Assembly: GCF_014191875.1 (NCBI RefSeq)
Contig: NZ_JACHXD010000002.1
Coordinates: 124,001-188,000 of the forward strand
Source of the DNA: Pseudoduganella violacea
GTDB lineage: Bacteria > Pseudomonadota > Gammaproteobacteria > Burkholderiales > Burkholderiaceae_D
DNA: 64,000 bases
Direction: 5' to 3'
This document shows positions 27,491 through 36,968 of this stretch, piece by piece (position 1 is the stretch's first letter; every line of letters begins with the position of its first letter). The notes beneath the pieces are model-generated. The model was not told where the DNA came from, did no database searches, and was given only the letters and a program-made list of their open reading frames with translations. A program made the translations under genes and the position numbers.

Positions 27491-30400
27491 ATGCAAGCTC
27501 TGAATGCACTGGGCAGTACTCTTCCAACCGATGGCGACGACCTGCTGGAAGGCGGCGACGGCAACGACACCCTGAATGGCGGCCTGGGCAATGACACCTT
27601 GAACGGCGGCGCTGGCAATGACGTCTACGTCTTCCAACGCGGCAGCGGCCACGACACCATCCTCGAAAGTGCGGGCAGCAAGACCCTGCGCTTTACCGAC
27701 CTAAGTGTGGACGAGCTCCCTGCCCTGACCCGCGTCGGCGACGATCTGATCGTCTCTTACGGCAATGGCGACAGCATCACTGTTCTCAAGCACTTCAACG
27801 GCAACCCGGTCCACCACTTTGAGTTTGCCGATGGCAAAAGCTTCACTACCGAAGAAATCCTGGCCGTCACGCCCATCCGCCTGGGCAGCGGTGACGACAC
27901 GGCCGATTTCACGACCTCCTACAGCATCCAAGTGCTGGGCGGCGAAGGCAATGACAGCATCAGCGTGGTCAATGGCCACAACCGCCTGTCCGGCGAAGGC
28001 GGCAACGACCTGCTGCGTGGTGGCGAAGGCCACGACACCCTCGATGGCGGCAGCGGCAACGATACTCTGATCGGCGGCAATGGCAGCGATGTGCTGCGCG
28101 GTGGCGAAGGCCACGACAGCCTGGACGGCGGCGCCGGCAACGACCTGCTGCAAGGCGATGCCGGCAACGATACCCTGGTCGGCGACAATGGCTCCGATAC
28201 GCTGGTAGGTGGCACAGGCAACGACAGTTACATCATCGGCGCCAATTCGCTGAACACGGTGATCGATAACCGCGACGGCGGCGCGGGCCATATCGATACC
28301 CTGGTCTTCCGCGACATCGACCTGTCCGCCCTGACCGACGTGAAGCGTGTGGGCGACGATATGGTCATCAACTGGGGACCGACCTGGGGGGCGCAGCACG
28401 ATGTGACGGTGAAAAACATGTTCATTAATGCCGGCTATGAAATCACCCACCTGCAATTCCGCAAATCGGCCACCTCGAATGAGCTGGTGACATACACGCT
28501 CAACGATTTCCTGGCCACGCGCAAGTATGTGATGAGCACAGGGAATGACAAACCGATCTTCACTGACGCCAACGATACCATCTTAGGACAGACCGGCAAC
28601 GACATCCTGACCGGGCGCGGCGGCAATGACATTCTTAACGGCGAAGGCGGCAACGATACATTGGACGGTGGCACCGGCAACGACACACTGGTTGGCGGCA
28701 CCGGCAATGACACTTACGTTTTCCGTGTAGGTTCCGGCCAGGACTTGATCAATACCGCCGATCAAACCGTAGGACGGATTAAAACTATCCGCTTCACCGA
28801 CGTAGCCTCAAACGAACTCACGTCTTTGGAGCGCGATGTGAATAACTTGATCATTCGCTACGGCAACAATGACAAGATTACTGTAAGTGGCCATTTCGCC
28901 TCAATCAATCAGATCGACCAGGTAAATTTCTCCGATGGTGTCAGCTTTAACCTGAGCCAACTCTATGCAAAGTATCCCATTCACCTGCTTAATTCGACGA
29001 CAGGTGAAAACAAATTAAGTTTCGGGGCGACAGACGATCGCGTTTATGGCACGGATTATGCTGACATACTGTCCATGGGGGCCGGCAACGACCAAGCCTA
29101 CGGCGGCGGTGGCAACGATGACTTGAAAGGTGATGACGGCAACGACACCTTGGATGGGGGAGCGGGGAAAGATACCCTCACCGGCGGAAACGGAGATGAT
29201 TTGCTAATCGGCGGCGACGGCGACGACCGTATCATAGGAGACGATGGTGACGATACGATCATTGGTGGCGCCGGTAACGACGCAATATACGGCGGAAAGG
29301 GAAACAATACATTCATCACCCAGCTCGGCGCTGGCCGGGATCTAATATATACGGACGTTACTGATCACGACCATATTTCAACCATCAAATTCCTGGATGT
29401 TGCCTCCAGCGACATCAGCAAGATCACCCGAATATCATACGATGCTATTACGATTGAATATGGCATGGGAGATAGCATTACAACATCCATCTACTACAGT
29501 TCCGCCCCAGTGGGCCTCTATGAATTTACTGATAAGACCTTAACGCTGGGAGAACTTTATAAGACCTATCCAATTCATCTAAGCAAGGTGGCTGATAAAT
29601 ACGTAAATTTTTTCAAGTATAGCTATCATGTCCTAGCCGGCGACGGTGACGACGAAGTGAACATGGGAGCTGGCGACGACACGCTTCTGGGTGAAGACGG
29701 CAACGATACCCTGAACACATACGATGGCAATGACAGCGTTCTAGGCGGCGAAGGCAACGACTATATCAAGGCGGGCAACGGCAACGACACCATTTGCGGC
29801 GGTGCCGACAACGACACAATATTCGGAGAAGCCGGCGACGATTTGATAGTTGGCGGTGCAGGTAATGATCAGCTACGAGGCGACGGCGGCAACGATACCC
29901 TCGATGGTGGCACTGGTAACGACACGCTGGACGGCGCCGAGAGCGGCAATGACACCTATATTTTCCGCCACGGCGACGGTCAAGACCTTATCAAGCAAAA
30001 CGGTGCTGCAACAGCGGCAACCATTAAGACAATTCAGTTTGAAGACGTAAAATTCAGTGACGTCACTTTGGCACGGAAGGTGGGCAACGATCTCGTCCTG
30101 ACCTATGGAGACAGCGATCAACTGACACTACTGGAACACTTTACCAACGTCAACAGCCAGGTCGACGTCTTCAAGTTTGCCGACATAACGCTGACCATGG
30201 ATGACTTCATCGCTCGCAGCCCCGTACTGCTAAGCGAAAAGCCAGACCAGTTCACAGGGACAGCCCGCAATGAAATTATCCGTGCGGGCTTGGGCAACGA
30301 CACCATCGACGGAGGAAGCGGCGATGACATACTCTTTGGCGATGCAGGCGACGATGTCCTACTCGGAGGGCTGGGCAACGACAAAATATATGGTGGAGAC

Positions 30401-31021
30401 AACTCCGATGGCATAGAGGGGCGCGAAGGTAATGACACCTTGTACGGCGAAAACGGCAATGACCGTCTAGATGGCGGCGCGGGGGACGATCTGGAATACG
30501 GCGGTTCCGGCAACGACAACGTTGTCGGCGGGCTGGGAAATGATCTCTTGTTCGGTGACGCGGGCAACGATACCTTGCGAGGTTCAGCTGGCAACGATAC
30601 GCTGGATGGCGGCGTAGGAGATGACGTGCTGGAGGTCGGTACTGGCCTTGATCTGGTTCTGCTGCGAGCCGGTTCCGGTAAAGACACCCTGGTGCTTGGC
30701 ATTCACGACAAGGCCAACATGGCCACCGTCCAGTTTGAAGGCATCCTGGCCAATGGCCTGACATCCGTGGTACGCACAGGCGATGATTTGGTCATCAGTT
30801 ACGGCTCAGGGGATCAGCTCACTGCTCAAAAAGTCTTCCTGCAGCCGACCACAAACCCTTCGCAAATGCTGTTTGCGGACGGGCAGGTGCTGACACCAGC
30901 GCAGTTGCTGGCCATGTACTCCTCGCCAGCCAAAACCGCTCCCGCCAGCATCACTAATATTGTTGATATAGAAAGCGCGGGGGTAGAACTTGTGGGAATA
31001 CCCGCTCTTGAAGCTGCCTAA
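27491..31021 (+). CDS. RTX calcium-binding repeat protein
   Basis: The product has 1176 residues. It consists of about six modules. Each has blocks of glycine/aspartate nonapeptides (GGxGNDTLx) that form calcium-bound beta-rolls, a short strand such as YVFRVGSGQDLI, and a haemolysin-related domain (VGDDLIVSYGNGDSITV, then FADG). There is no signal peptide and no catalytic domain, so it should be a structural surface or secreted protein exported by type I secretion through its C-terminus. AAGGA lies nine bases before the ATG. The 5' third has the GC-rich codon use of the genome, while the middle (about 28800-29700) is clearly more AT-rich. No type I transporter is adjacent. Confidence 0.92.
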   Translation: MQALNALGSTLPTDGDDLLEGGDGNDTLNGGLGNDTLNGGAGNDVYVFQRGSGHDTILESAGSKTLRFTDLSVDELPALTRVGDDLIVSYGNGDSITVLKHFNGNPVHHFEFADGKSFTTEEILAVTPIRLGSGDDTADFTTSYSIQVLGGEGNDSISVVNGHNRLSGEGGNDLLRGGEGHDTLDGGSGNDTLIGGNGSDVLRGGEGHDSLDGGAGNDLLQGDAGNDTLVGDNGSDTLVGGTGNDSYIIGANSLNTVIDNRDGGAGHIDTLVFRDIDLSALTDVKRVGDDMVINWGPTWGAQHDVTVKNMFINAGYEITHLQFRKSATSNELVTYTLNDFLATRKYVMSTGNDKPIFTDANDTILGQTGNDILTGRGGNDILNGEGGNDTLDGGTGNDTLVGGTGNDTYVFRVGSGQDLINTADQTVGRIKTIRFTDVASNELTSLERDVNNLIIRYGNNDKITVSGHFASINQIDQVNFSDGVSFNLSQLYAKYPIHLLNSTTGENKLSFGATDDRVYGTDYADILSMGAGNDQAYGGGGNDDLKGDDGNDTLDGGAGKDTLTGGNGDDLLIGGDGDDRIIGDDGDDTIIGGAGNDAIYGGKGNNTFITQLGAGRDLIYTDVTDHDHISTIKFLDVASSDISKITRISYDAITIEYGMGDSITTSIYYSSAPVGLYEFTDKTLTLGELYKTYPIHLSKVADKYVNFFKYSYHVLAGDGDDEVNMGAGDDTLLGEDGNDTLNTYDGNDSVLGGEGNDYIKAGNGNDTICGGADNDTIFGEAGDDLIVGGAGNDQLRGDGGNDTLDGGTGNDTLDGAESGNDTYIFRHGDGQDLIKQNGAATAATIKTIQFEDVKFSDVTLARKVGNDLVLTYGDSDQLTLLEHFTNVNSQVDVFKFADITLTMDDFIARSPVLLSEKPDQFTGTARNEIIRAGLGNDTIDGGSGDDILFGDAGDDVLLGGLGNDKIYGGDNSDGIEGREGNDTLYGENGNDRLDGGAGDDLEYGGSGNDNVVGGLGNDLLFGDAGNDTLRGSAGNDTLDGGVGDDVLEVGTGLDLVLLRAGSGKDTLVLGIHDKANMATVQFEGILANGLTSVVRTGDDLVISYGSGDQLTAQKVFLQPTTNPSQMLFADGQVLTPAQLLAMYSSPAKTAPASITNIVDIESAGVELVGIPALEAA

Positions 31022-31079
31022 AATATTTCCGTAGTGATAAACACGCGCGAGGAATAAGTGTCAAATAAATAAACAATTG

Positions 31080-31106
31080 GGGCGCTGCTACGGTAGCGCC
31101 CTCTTT
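31080..31106 (+). terminator. Probable terminator of the RTX gene
   Basis: GGGCGCT (31080-31086) pairs with AGCGCCC (31095-31101) and is followed by TCTTTC. The T-run is short. Confidence 0.55.
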
Positions 31107-31225
31107 CATATACAGGAAGAAAAAATATTTTTTGGGGCTAAAGTTCCCCAAAAACAGGTCGTCTAAGCGGTTATCCCTCTCGCCACTTTAGAGGGATAAC
31201 AGCAGATTTTCCTCTCCAAAACACC
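31107..31225 (+). promoter_or_regulatory. Two strong hairpins upstream of fliC
   Basis: TTTTTGGGG (31129-31137) pairs perfectly with CCCCAAAAA (31146-31154). GTTATCCCTCT (31170-31180) pairs perfectly with AGAGGGATAAC (31190-31200). They lie between the RTX terminator and the predicted sigma-28 promoter of fliC. They may be extra terminators insulating fliC or binding sites for a regulator. No gene fits in this ~330-base gap. Confidence 0.5.
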
Positions 31226-31252
31226 TAAAGCTTCCCGTACGGCAACCGTTAC
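31226..31252 (+). promoter_or_regulatory. Candidate sigma-28 (FliA) promoter of fliC
   Basis: TAAA (31226-31229), 15 bases, then ACCGTTAC (31245-31252) matches the flagellar consensus TAAA-N15-GCCGATAA at the -35 and five of eight -10 bases. It would give a leader of about 90 bases. Confidence 0.45.
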
Positions 31253-31350
31253 CCAAAATAACAGCGGCTTGATCGTCTCGGAACAGCGGGGCGGGCCAAA
31301 GTGAATGAGCAGATTGCCCAACCAGTAGTACCAAGTTTTGGAGAAATACC

Positions 31351-32838
31351 ATGGCCTCAGTTATTAACAGCAACATCGCCTCCCTGAACTCGCAACGCAA
31401 CCTGACCGGTTCGCAAAACGCGCTGAACACCTCGCTGCAACGCCTGTCCTCGGGTATGCGTATCAACAGCGCTCGTGACGATGCAGCAGGCCTGGCGATT
31501 TCCGACCGGATGACCTCGCAAATTCGCGGCATGACCCAGGCAGGCCGTAACGCCAACGACGGCGTGTCCCTGGCGCAAACCGCTGAAGGCGCGCTGTCCA
31601 GCTCCGGCGACATTCTGCAACGTATCCGCGAATTGGCAGTGCAGTCGTCCACCTCTACCAACTCCGGCTCCGACCGCGCTGCACTGCAGACCGAGGTGAC
31701 GCAGATGGCTGCCGAATTGAATCGTATCGCTAACACCACTGCATTCAACGGCCAAAATCTGCTGGACGGCACCATGGGTACTGCGCAGTTCCAGGTCGGC
31801 GCAGATGCTGGTCAGTTGATCTCGGCCACCGGCGCGAACTTCCAGACCAATATCTACGGCAATAACCAGATCGCCAACAACACGATGACCGCGTTTGATG
31901 GCACAAACGTTGCTAACGATACTCGTACCGGCAACTTTACGATTAATGGTCCACGTGGTTCTTCTGCCGCCATTACCGTAGCGCAGGGCGATTCGGCCAA
32001 AGCAATTGCCTCCAAAGCCAACGCCGAATCCGGCAAAACCGGTGTCTCAGCGAGTGCGATTACCGAAGTCAATCTGAAGCTGGGGCCTAGCGAGTCCTTT
32101 ACTTTCGATCTGATTGGCGACAACACCACCGCCGTCAAAGTGTCCTTCGCCGTAGGCGCAGGCGCTAACGAAGCCTCGGATTTTGCAGCTGCGCTGACGG
32201 CAATCAATGCCCAGACCGCTAAAACCGGTATTACGGCAGAGTTTGACGCTAGTGCGGCCACCCCCAGCCTGAAACTGACCCATTCGGGTGGTGCCGACAT
32301 CAAAGTTCAGAACACTGCTCTCCCCGCCACCCCCAACCTCGTAGCCGCCGTACAAACCTACGCTGCCGATGGCGTCACCCTGGCTGGCGCCGCGGTAAAC
32401 TTGCTGGATAACGCAGCCCAAGGTGTCGGTGTTGGCCGCGTCACCTTCGACTCCAGCAGCAGCTTCTCCGTGACCGAAGGCACTGCAACCACGATGAATC
32501 TGGGTGGCACCTCGAACCTGAACTCGGTGTCGCAGCTGGATGTGAGCACCTTCAAAGGCGCGCAGCTGGCTATCAAGATTGCCGATGCAGCCCTGGCCAC
32601 GGTGAATACCCAGCGCGCTTCCTTCGGTGCTCTGCAAGCGCGTTTCGCTTCGACCATCTCGAACCTGAGCGCCACGACCGAGAACTTGTCTGCTTCGCGT
32701 AGCCGTATTCAAGATACCGACTTCGCAGCGGAAACGGCCAGCCTGACCCGCGGCCAGATCCTGCAACAAGCTGGTACCGCGATGCTGGCCCAGGCGAACT
32801 CGCTGCCGAATGGCGTGTTGAGCCTGCTGCGTGGCTAA
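31351..32838 (+). CDS. fliC: Flagellin
   Basis: The product has 495 residues and is the filament subunit. The conserved N-terminal D0/D1 region begins ASVINSNIASLNSQRNL and includes SSGMRINSARDDAAGLAISD. The C-terminal region includes SRIQDTDFAAETASLTRGQ and ends in SLLRG. The central D2/D3 region (about 175-390) is Ala/Thr-rich and variable. TTGGAGA precedes the ATG. A terminator hairpin separates it from flaG, which fits the high expression of flagellin relative to the following genes. Confidence 0.98.
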   Translation: MASVINSNIASLNSQRNLTGSQNALNTSLQRLSSGMRINSARDDAAGLAISDRMTSQIRGMTQAGRNANDGVSLAQTAEGALSSSGDILQRIRELAVQSSTSTNSGSDRAALQTEVTQMAAELNRIANTTAFNGQNLLDGTMGTAQFQVGADAGQLISATGANFQTNIYGNNQIANNTMTAFDGTNVANDTRTGNFTINGPRGSSAAITVAQGDSAKAIASKANAESGKTGVSASAITEVNLKLGPSESFTFDLIGDNTTAVKVSFAVGAGANEASDFAAALTAINAQTAKTGITAEFDASAATPSLKLTHSGGADIKVQNTALPATPNLVAAVQTYAADGVTLAGAAVNLLDNAAQGVGVGRVTFDSSSSFSVTEGTATTMNLGGTSNLNSVSQLDVSTFKGAQLAIKIADAALATVNTQRASFGALQARFASTISNLSATTENLSASRSRIQDTDFAAETASLTRGQILQQAGTAMLAQANSLPNGVLSLLRG

Positions 32839-32868
32839 TCGCTAGCGCAACAACTTAGCTAAAAGCCG

Positions 32869-32902
32869 GTTCCCCGCCTGGATTTCCAGTCGGGGAACTT
32901 TT
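32869..32902 (+). terminator. fliC terminator
   Basis: GTTCCCCG (32869-32876) pairs with CGGGGAAC (32891-32898), extended inside by CTGG/CCAG, followed by TTTT. Confidence 0.8.
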
Positions 32903-32916
32903 CACTAGGAGGCATC

Positions 32917-33294
32917 ATGACTATCGATTCGATCGTCCCGGCCGCCCCTGCAAGAAATGACAGACCCGTGAGCGGCGCCGAAACGGCCGCTACCCCAGCC
33001 GTCAATGGGCGCCAGCCCGCTGCGGCCGTGGAAACCGTGCAGGCCGTTAAGGCCAAAGAAGCCCCTCCTTCACAAAAGGAACTGGAAAGCGCGGTTGCGG
33101 AACTGAACAAATCAGTGCAGGCCAGTGCACAGAGCCTGGAATTTTCCATCGATACCGACAGCAAGCGGACTGTGGTTAAGATCATCGACCAGAGTACCAA
33201 GGAAATACTGCGCCAAATCCCCAGCAAGGAGGCGCTGCAGCTTGCAAAGTCGTTGGGCAGTACCAAGGGTTTGCTGATTCAGCAAGAAGCCTGA
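32917..33294 (+). CDS. flaG: FlaG family protein
   Basis: The product has 125 residues. The C-terminal FlaG domain is clear (LEFSIDTDSKRTVVKIIDQ, then EILRQIPSKEALQL). The N-terminal ~50 residues are Ala/Pro-rich and disordered. FlaG proteins influence filament length and lie between fliC and fliD in many polar and peritrichous flagellates. A strong AGGAGG site lies before the ATG. It has its own terminator downstream. Confidence 0.94.
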   Translation: MTIDSIVPAAPARNDRPVSGAETAATPAVNGRQPAAAVETVQAVKAKEAPPSQKELESAVAELNKSVQASAQSLEFSIDTDSKRTVVKIIDQSTKEILRQIPSKEALQLAKSLGSTKGLLIQQEA

Positions 33295-33309
33295 GGACTG
33301 CCGCTCCCG

Positions 33310-33353
33310 GCCCCGGCCGCCGTCCCTATCCGGGCGGCTGCCGGGGCTTTTTT
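33310..33353 (+). terminator. flaG terminator
   Basis: GCCCCGGC (33310-33317) pairs with GCCGGGGC (33340-33347), with a GC-rich inner stem, followed by a run of six T. Confidence 0.85.
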
Positions 33354-33428
33354 GCATTATGCTAAAGGGGATTGCAAGCCAAACCAAACCTGTCTTGCAC
33401 CTTGCAAACAAAACGGGAAAAACCCTTC

Positions 33429-33454
33429 TCAAGTCGCGTTTGATTCTGCCGATA
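33429..33454 (+). promoter_or_regulatory. Sigma-28 (FliA) promoter of fliD
   Basis: TCAA (33429-33432), exactly 15 bases, then GCCGATAA (33448-33455 region), a perfect -10 for the flagellar sigma factor. The fliD start is about 34 bases downstream. Confidence 0.75.
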
Positions 33455-33488
33455 ATCATCTATATTATCGTTTTCTCAGGAGCAAGCT

Positions 33489-36158
33489 GTGGCCTCAACT
33501 TCAGGTATTAGTGCAGGTGGTGGCGCATTGGACGTCAATGCCATCGTCGACAAGCTGATGCAGTCGGAAATGCGGCCGCTGGCAAGCTACGACAAGAAAA
33601 CTGCTTCGTTCCAAGCCAAGCTCAGCGCGTATGGCGCACTCAGTGGTGCTATCGGCAAATTCCAAAGCTCGCTTGGCAATCTGACTTCCGTCAGCAGTTT
33701 CAAGTCCCTCTCGACTAAGGTCGGCGATGAGACGGTTCTGACAGCCAGCGCCAGTGGCAAAGCCTCGGCCGGCAACTACAATATCAATGTCTCCCAAATG
33801 GCCCAGGCTCAGTCGCTAACCAGCAAGGGCATGGCCAGCACCACTTCGTCAGTCGGTCTGGGCGGCAAGACCACACTATTCTTCCAGTTCGGCAGCACCA
33901 GCGGCAGCTTTGGCGTCAATGCCACCAAGCTAAGCAGCACTGTGCTTTCGGGTGGCATTGGCAATGGCTCGCTGATTCTCAACGGCACAGCCATCCCCAC
34001 CGACGGCAGCACCAATAGCGCACGTGCCCTAGCCGACGCCATCAATGGAAAGAGCGTCACCACCGGCGTGACCGCCACGGCCACGGCCACCACCACAGCC
34101 GACAATCTGTTCGCCGGCACAGGCGATGTTGCCACCGGCGCTGACGGTACGTATGCCCTGACCGTGGGAGGTATTCAGATCGCGGCCCAGGGCGCCAACG
34201 TGGCGGCAGGCGCCGGCGTGACGGCCGCCTCGATCGATGCGGCCCTGGCTGGCCCTGGCGCCGTAGCCACAGCCTTGGCCGATGCCAACATCACCTTTAC
34301 CGGAACAGCCGCCAGCGGCGATCTGAAATTTACCCGCGCTGATGGCTCGAATATCGCCGTGACCGAAACCGTGAGCGGCAGTGTTGGTGCGGTCACAGGC
34401 GGTATCGGCAAGGCGGCCGGTAGTATCAACGGCGGCTTCCATGTGGTAGCTGGCAGCAACGTTGTGCTCTCTTCCAGCGGCGGCCAAATCAAGGTGGGGG
34501 GCACCAATCCAGCATTGGCCGGGCTGACCGCTGGTTCGAGTGGCAGCTATAACGGCGCTAGCTTTACGATGGATGCGACCCAACCGGCAATGTCGGTAGT
34601 GATCGACAACACCAACAACACCCTGCAAGGCATTCGCGACGCCATCAACAAGGCGGGCGGGGGTGTCACCGCCAGCATTATTTCGGATGGCAGCGCGGTT
34701 CCGAACCGCCTCGTACTCACGTCGACCAAGACCGGCGAAAAGTCATCGATGCGCATCACGCTGAGTGGGGAAAATGGCGACCCGCCCGATGCCGCGCTTA
34801 ACGATCTGCTGGGCTATGATCCGGGTGCAGCGCAGAATATGACCCAGACAGCGGCCGCGCAGAATACCAAGCTGACGGTAAACGGGATCGACATCGCCAG
34901 CGCTAGCAATAATATTAGCGATGCAATTCAAGGCGTATCGCTGACCGTAACCAAGACCGGCACGACCAGCCTGTCTGTGAACAAAGATACGTCTACACTG
35001 AAGACCAATATCGAGGGTTTCGTCAAGGCATATAACGAGCTGAACAAGAATATCAAGGAGATGATCTCCTACGACCCGGAAACCAAGAAGGCTGGAGCCC
35101 TGCAGGCCGATGCCACGGCACAAGGGGTGCAATCGCAGCTGCGCCGTCTGCTCGGCAGTACGCTCACCGGCCAGAGCAGCGATATGAACACCCTGTCGGC
35201 GCTCGGCCTGAGCATTGATAAAACCGGCAATATGTCCCTCGACAACACCAAGCTGCAAAAAGCCATCGATCAGAACTTCAATGCCATTGTCGGCATGTTC
35301 GCGGCTATCGGCTCGGCCAGCGATTCCCAAGTGAATTTCGTCAGCTCGACGGCAGCAACCAAGCCAGGCACCTATAACCTTGATGTGACGGCCATGGCAA
35401 CGCAGGGCGCCCTGACCAGCGATGCCGCACTGCCTGCCAATGTCACCATTGCAAGCAATACCATGTGGTCTGTGGCCCTGAACGACACCACACCCAGTAA
35501 CACCAAAAACATTGCTAGCGTCAATATCCCCGCCGGCACCTACAGCCGCGAGGATTTGGCTAAAGTCTTGCAATCAGCCATTAATGGTATTTCATCTTTC
35601 TCGGCAGCCGGGTCGACGGTGGCGGCAAGCATCAACGCCGACGGCAAACTGGTGCTCTCCTCCGCCAAATATGGCTCGGACTCGAATATCAGCATCAGCG
35701 ATGGTAGCGGTACAACGTTCAGCAGTCTGTTTGGTAGTGCCACGCCGGTCAAGGGTACGGACATCGCCGGCACCATCAACGGCCAGCCTGTTATCGGCAA
35801 GGGACAGACCATGACCGGTTCACCTGGCAGCACCATCGAAGGCCTGAAAATCGAGGTTACAGGTGGTTCAGCTGGCAGCCGCGGCACAGTCAGTTTCACT
35901 CAGGGTTATGCCTATCAATTGAATAACCTCGCCACCTCTTTCCTCGATAGCAAGGGTTTACTCGGCAGCAAGACCGAAAGCATCAATAACAGCATCAAGG
36001 ACGTGGCCAAGCAGCGCCAGCGATTTGCCGATGGCTTGGAGGTAATCGAAAAACGCTACCGCGCCCAGTACTCGCGTCTCGACGCCTCACTGGCGCGGAT
36101 GGCGAGCACCCAGAATTACCTGAACCAGCAGCTGGCGCAAATCGCCGCCAACCGCTGA
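33489..36158 (+). CDS. fliD: Flagellar filament cap protein FliD
   Basis: The product has 889 residues, much longer than the usual 450-650. It caps the filament and helps flagellin fold. The N-terminal FliD_N domain (GISAGGGALDVNAIVDKLMQ) and the C-terminal domain (SINNSIKDVAKQRQRFADG, ending NYLNQQLAQIAANR) are conserved. The middle holds a duplicated flagellin-IN type region and an extra beta-rich insert at about 600-780, which would form outward domains. A GTG start at 33489 is supported by CAGGAG six bases upstream. It has its own sigma-28 promoter and starts the fliD-fliS-fliT block. Confidence 0.96.
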   Translation: MASTSGISAGGGALDVNAIVDKLMQSEMRPLASYDKKTASFQAKLSAYGALSGAIGKFQSSLGNLTSVSSFKSLSTKVGDETVLTASASGKASAGNYNINVSQMAQAQSLTSKGMASTTSSVGLGGKTTLFFQFGSTSGSFGVNATKLSSTVLSGGIGNGSLILNGTAIPTDGSTNSARALADAINGKSVTTGVTATATATTTADNLFAGTGDVATGADGTYALTVGGIQIAAQGANVAAGAGVTAASIDAALAGPGAVATALADANITFTGTAASGDLKFTRADGSNIAVTETVSGSVGAVTGGIGKAAGSINGGFHVVAGSNVVLSSSGGQIKVGGTNPALAGLTAGSSGSYNGASFTMDATQPAMSVVIDNTNNTLQGIRDAINKAGGGVTASIISDGSAVPNRLVLTSTKTGEKSSMRITLSGENGDPPDAALNDLLGYDPGAAQNMTQTAAAQNTKLTVNGIDIASASNNISDAIQGVSLTVTKTGTTSLSVNKDTSTLKTNIEGFVKAYNELNKNIKEMISYDPETKKAGALQADATAQGVQSQLRRLLGSTLTGQSSDMNTLSALGLSIDKTGNMSLDNTKLQKAIDQNFNAIVGMFAAIGSASDSQVNFVSSTAATKPGTYNLDVTAMATQGALTSDAALPANVTIASNTMWSVALNDTTPSNTKNIASVNIPAGTYSREDLAKVLQSAINGISSFSAAGSTVAASINADGKLVLSSAKYGSDSNISISDGSGTTFSSLFGSATPVKGTDIAGTINGQPVIGKGQTMTGSPGSTIEGLKIEVTGGSAGSRGTVSFTQGYAYQLNNLATSFLDSKGLLGSKTESINNSIKDVAKQRQRFADGLEVIEKRYRAQYSRLDASLARMASTQNYLNQQLAQIAANR

Positions 36159-36183
36159 TCACAGCAACAAGAGGAGGACCATA

Positions 36184-36624
36184 ATGTTCGGATCAACCCC
36201 ACGCGGCGTCGGCGCTTATGCCAAGGTCGGACTGGAAACCAGCGTCGCCGCCGCATCGCCGCACAAGCTGATCGTGATGCTCTACGACGGCGCCCTGGTA
36301 GCCGTGATGAGCGCCCTGGCGCATATGAAATCGGGCAACCCGGCCGAGAAGGGCAAGGCGATTTCAAAGGCGATCCAGATCATCGACAATGGCTTGCGCG
36401 CCAGCCTGGACAAGGAAGCCGGCGGCCAGATCGCCGAAAGCCTGGACGCGCTGTACGAATACATGAGCGCGCGCCTGCTGACGGCCAATATCGAGAACAA
36501 GCCCGAGATCCTGGAGGAAGTGCGCGGCCTGCTGGCCGACCTGCGCGACACCTGGAACCAGATCGGCAGCAGCCCTGCGGCCCAGCCGCAGGCCCAGAAC
36601 AAACCTGCTTTTGCGAGCGTGTAA
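36184..36624 (+). CDS. fliS: Flagellin chaperone FliS
   Basis: The product has 146 residues. It binds the C-terminus of flagellin in the cytoplasm and hands it to the export gate. Helical bundle motifs AYAKVGLETSVAAASPHKLIV and LIVMLYDGAL are diagnostic. GAGGAGG precedes the ATG. It lies 25 bases after fliD. The Pro/Ala/Gln-rich tail is not conserved. Confidence 0.97.
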   Translation: MFGSTPRGVGAYAKVGLETSVAAASPHKLIVMLYDGALVAVMSALAHMKSGNPAEKGKAISKAIQIIDNGLRASLDKEAGGQIAESLDALYEYMSARLLTANIENKPEILEEVRGLLADLRDTWNQIGSSPAAQPQAQNKPAFASV

Positions 36625-36627
36625 TCC

Positions 36628-36960
36628 ATGACGATGACGAATCACGATGTGCTGTCGGCCTACGAGGCCATGGGCGACTTGACCGGCCGCATGCTGGCCG
36701 CCGCCGGCGCTTCCGACTGGGACGAGCTGGAGGCGCTGGAAGCGCGCGTCTCGGCCCAGGTGGCCCTGCTCAAAGCGAATGAGGCGGCCATCCAGCTGGA
36801 AGCCGAGGCGCGCGCGCGCAAGGCCGAGCTGATCAAGAAGATGCTGGACGACGACCGCCAGATCCGCGATCTGGTCATGCCCTGGATGGCCCAGTTGTCC
36901 AAGCTGATCAATAGCACCGGCACCGAGCGCCGCCTGGTCAACGCCTACGGCAGCGTCTGA
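36628..36960 (+). CDS. fliT: FliT-like flagellar chaperone
   Basis: The product has 110 residues, predicted all helical. Position (three bases after fliS) and pattern (an N-terminal helix with LSAYEAMGDLTGRML, then DWDELEALEARV) fit the FliT family, the chaperone of the cap protein FliD and a regulator of FlhDC in enterics. Sequence conservation in this family is low, so the call relies partly on position. Confidence 0.85.
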   Translation: MTMTNHDVLSAYEAMGDLTGRMLAAAGASDWDELEALEARVSAQVALLKANEAAIQLEAEARARKAELIKKMLDDDRQIRDLVMPWMAQLSKLINSTGTERRLVNAYGSV

Positions 36961-36968
36961 CCGTCGCT

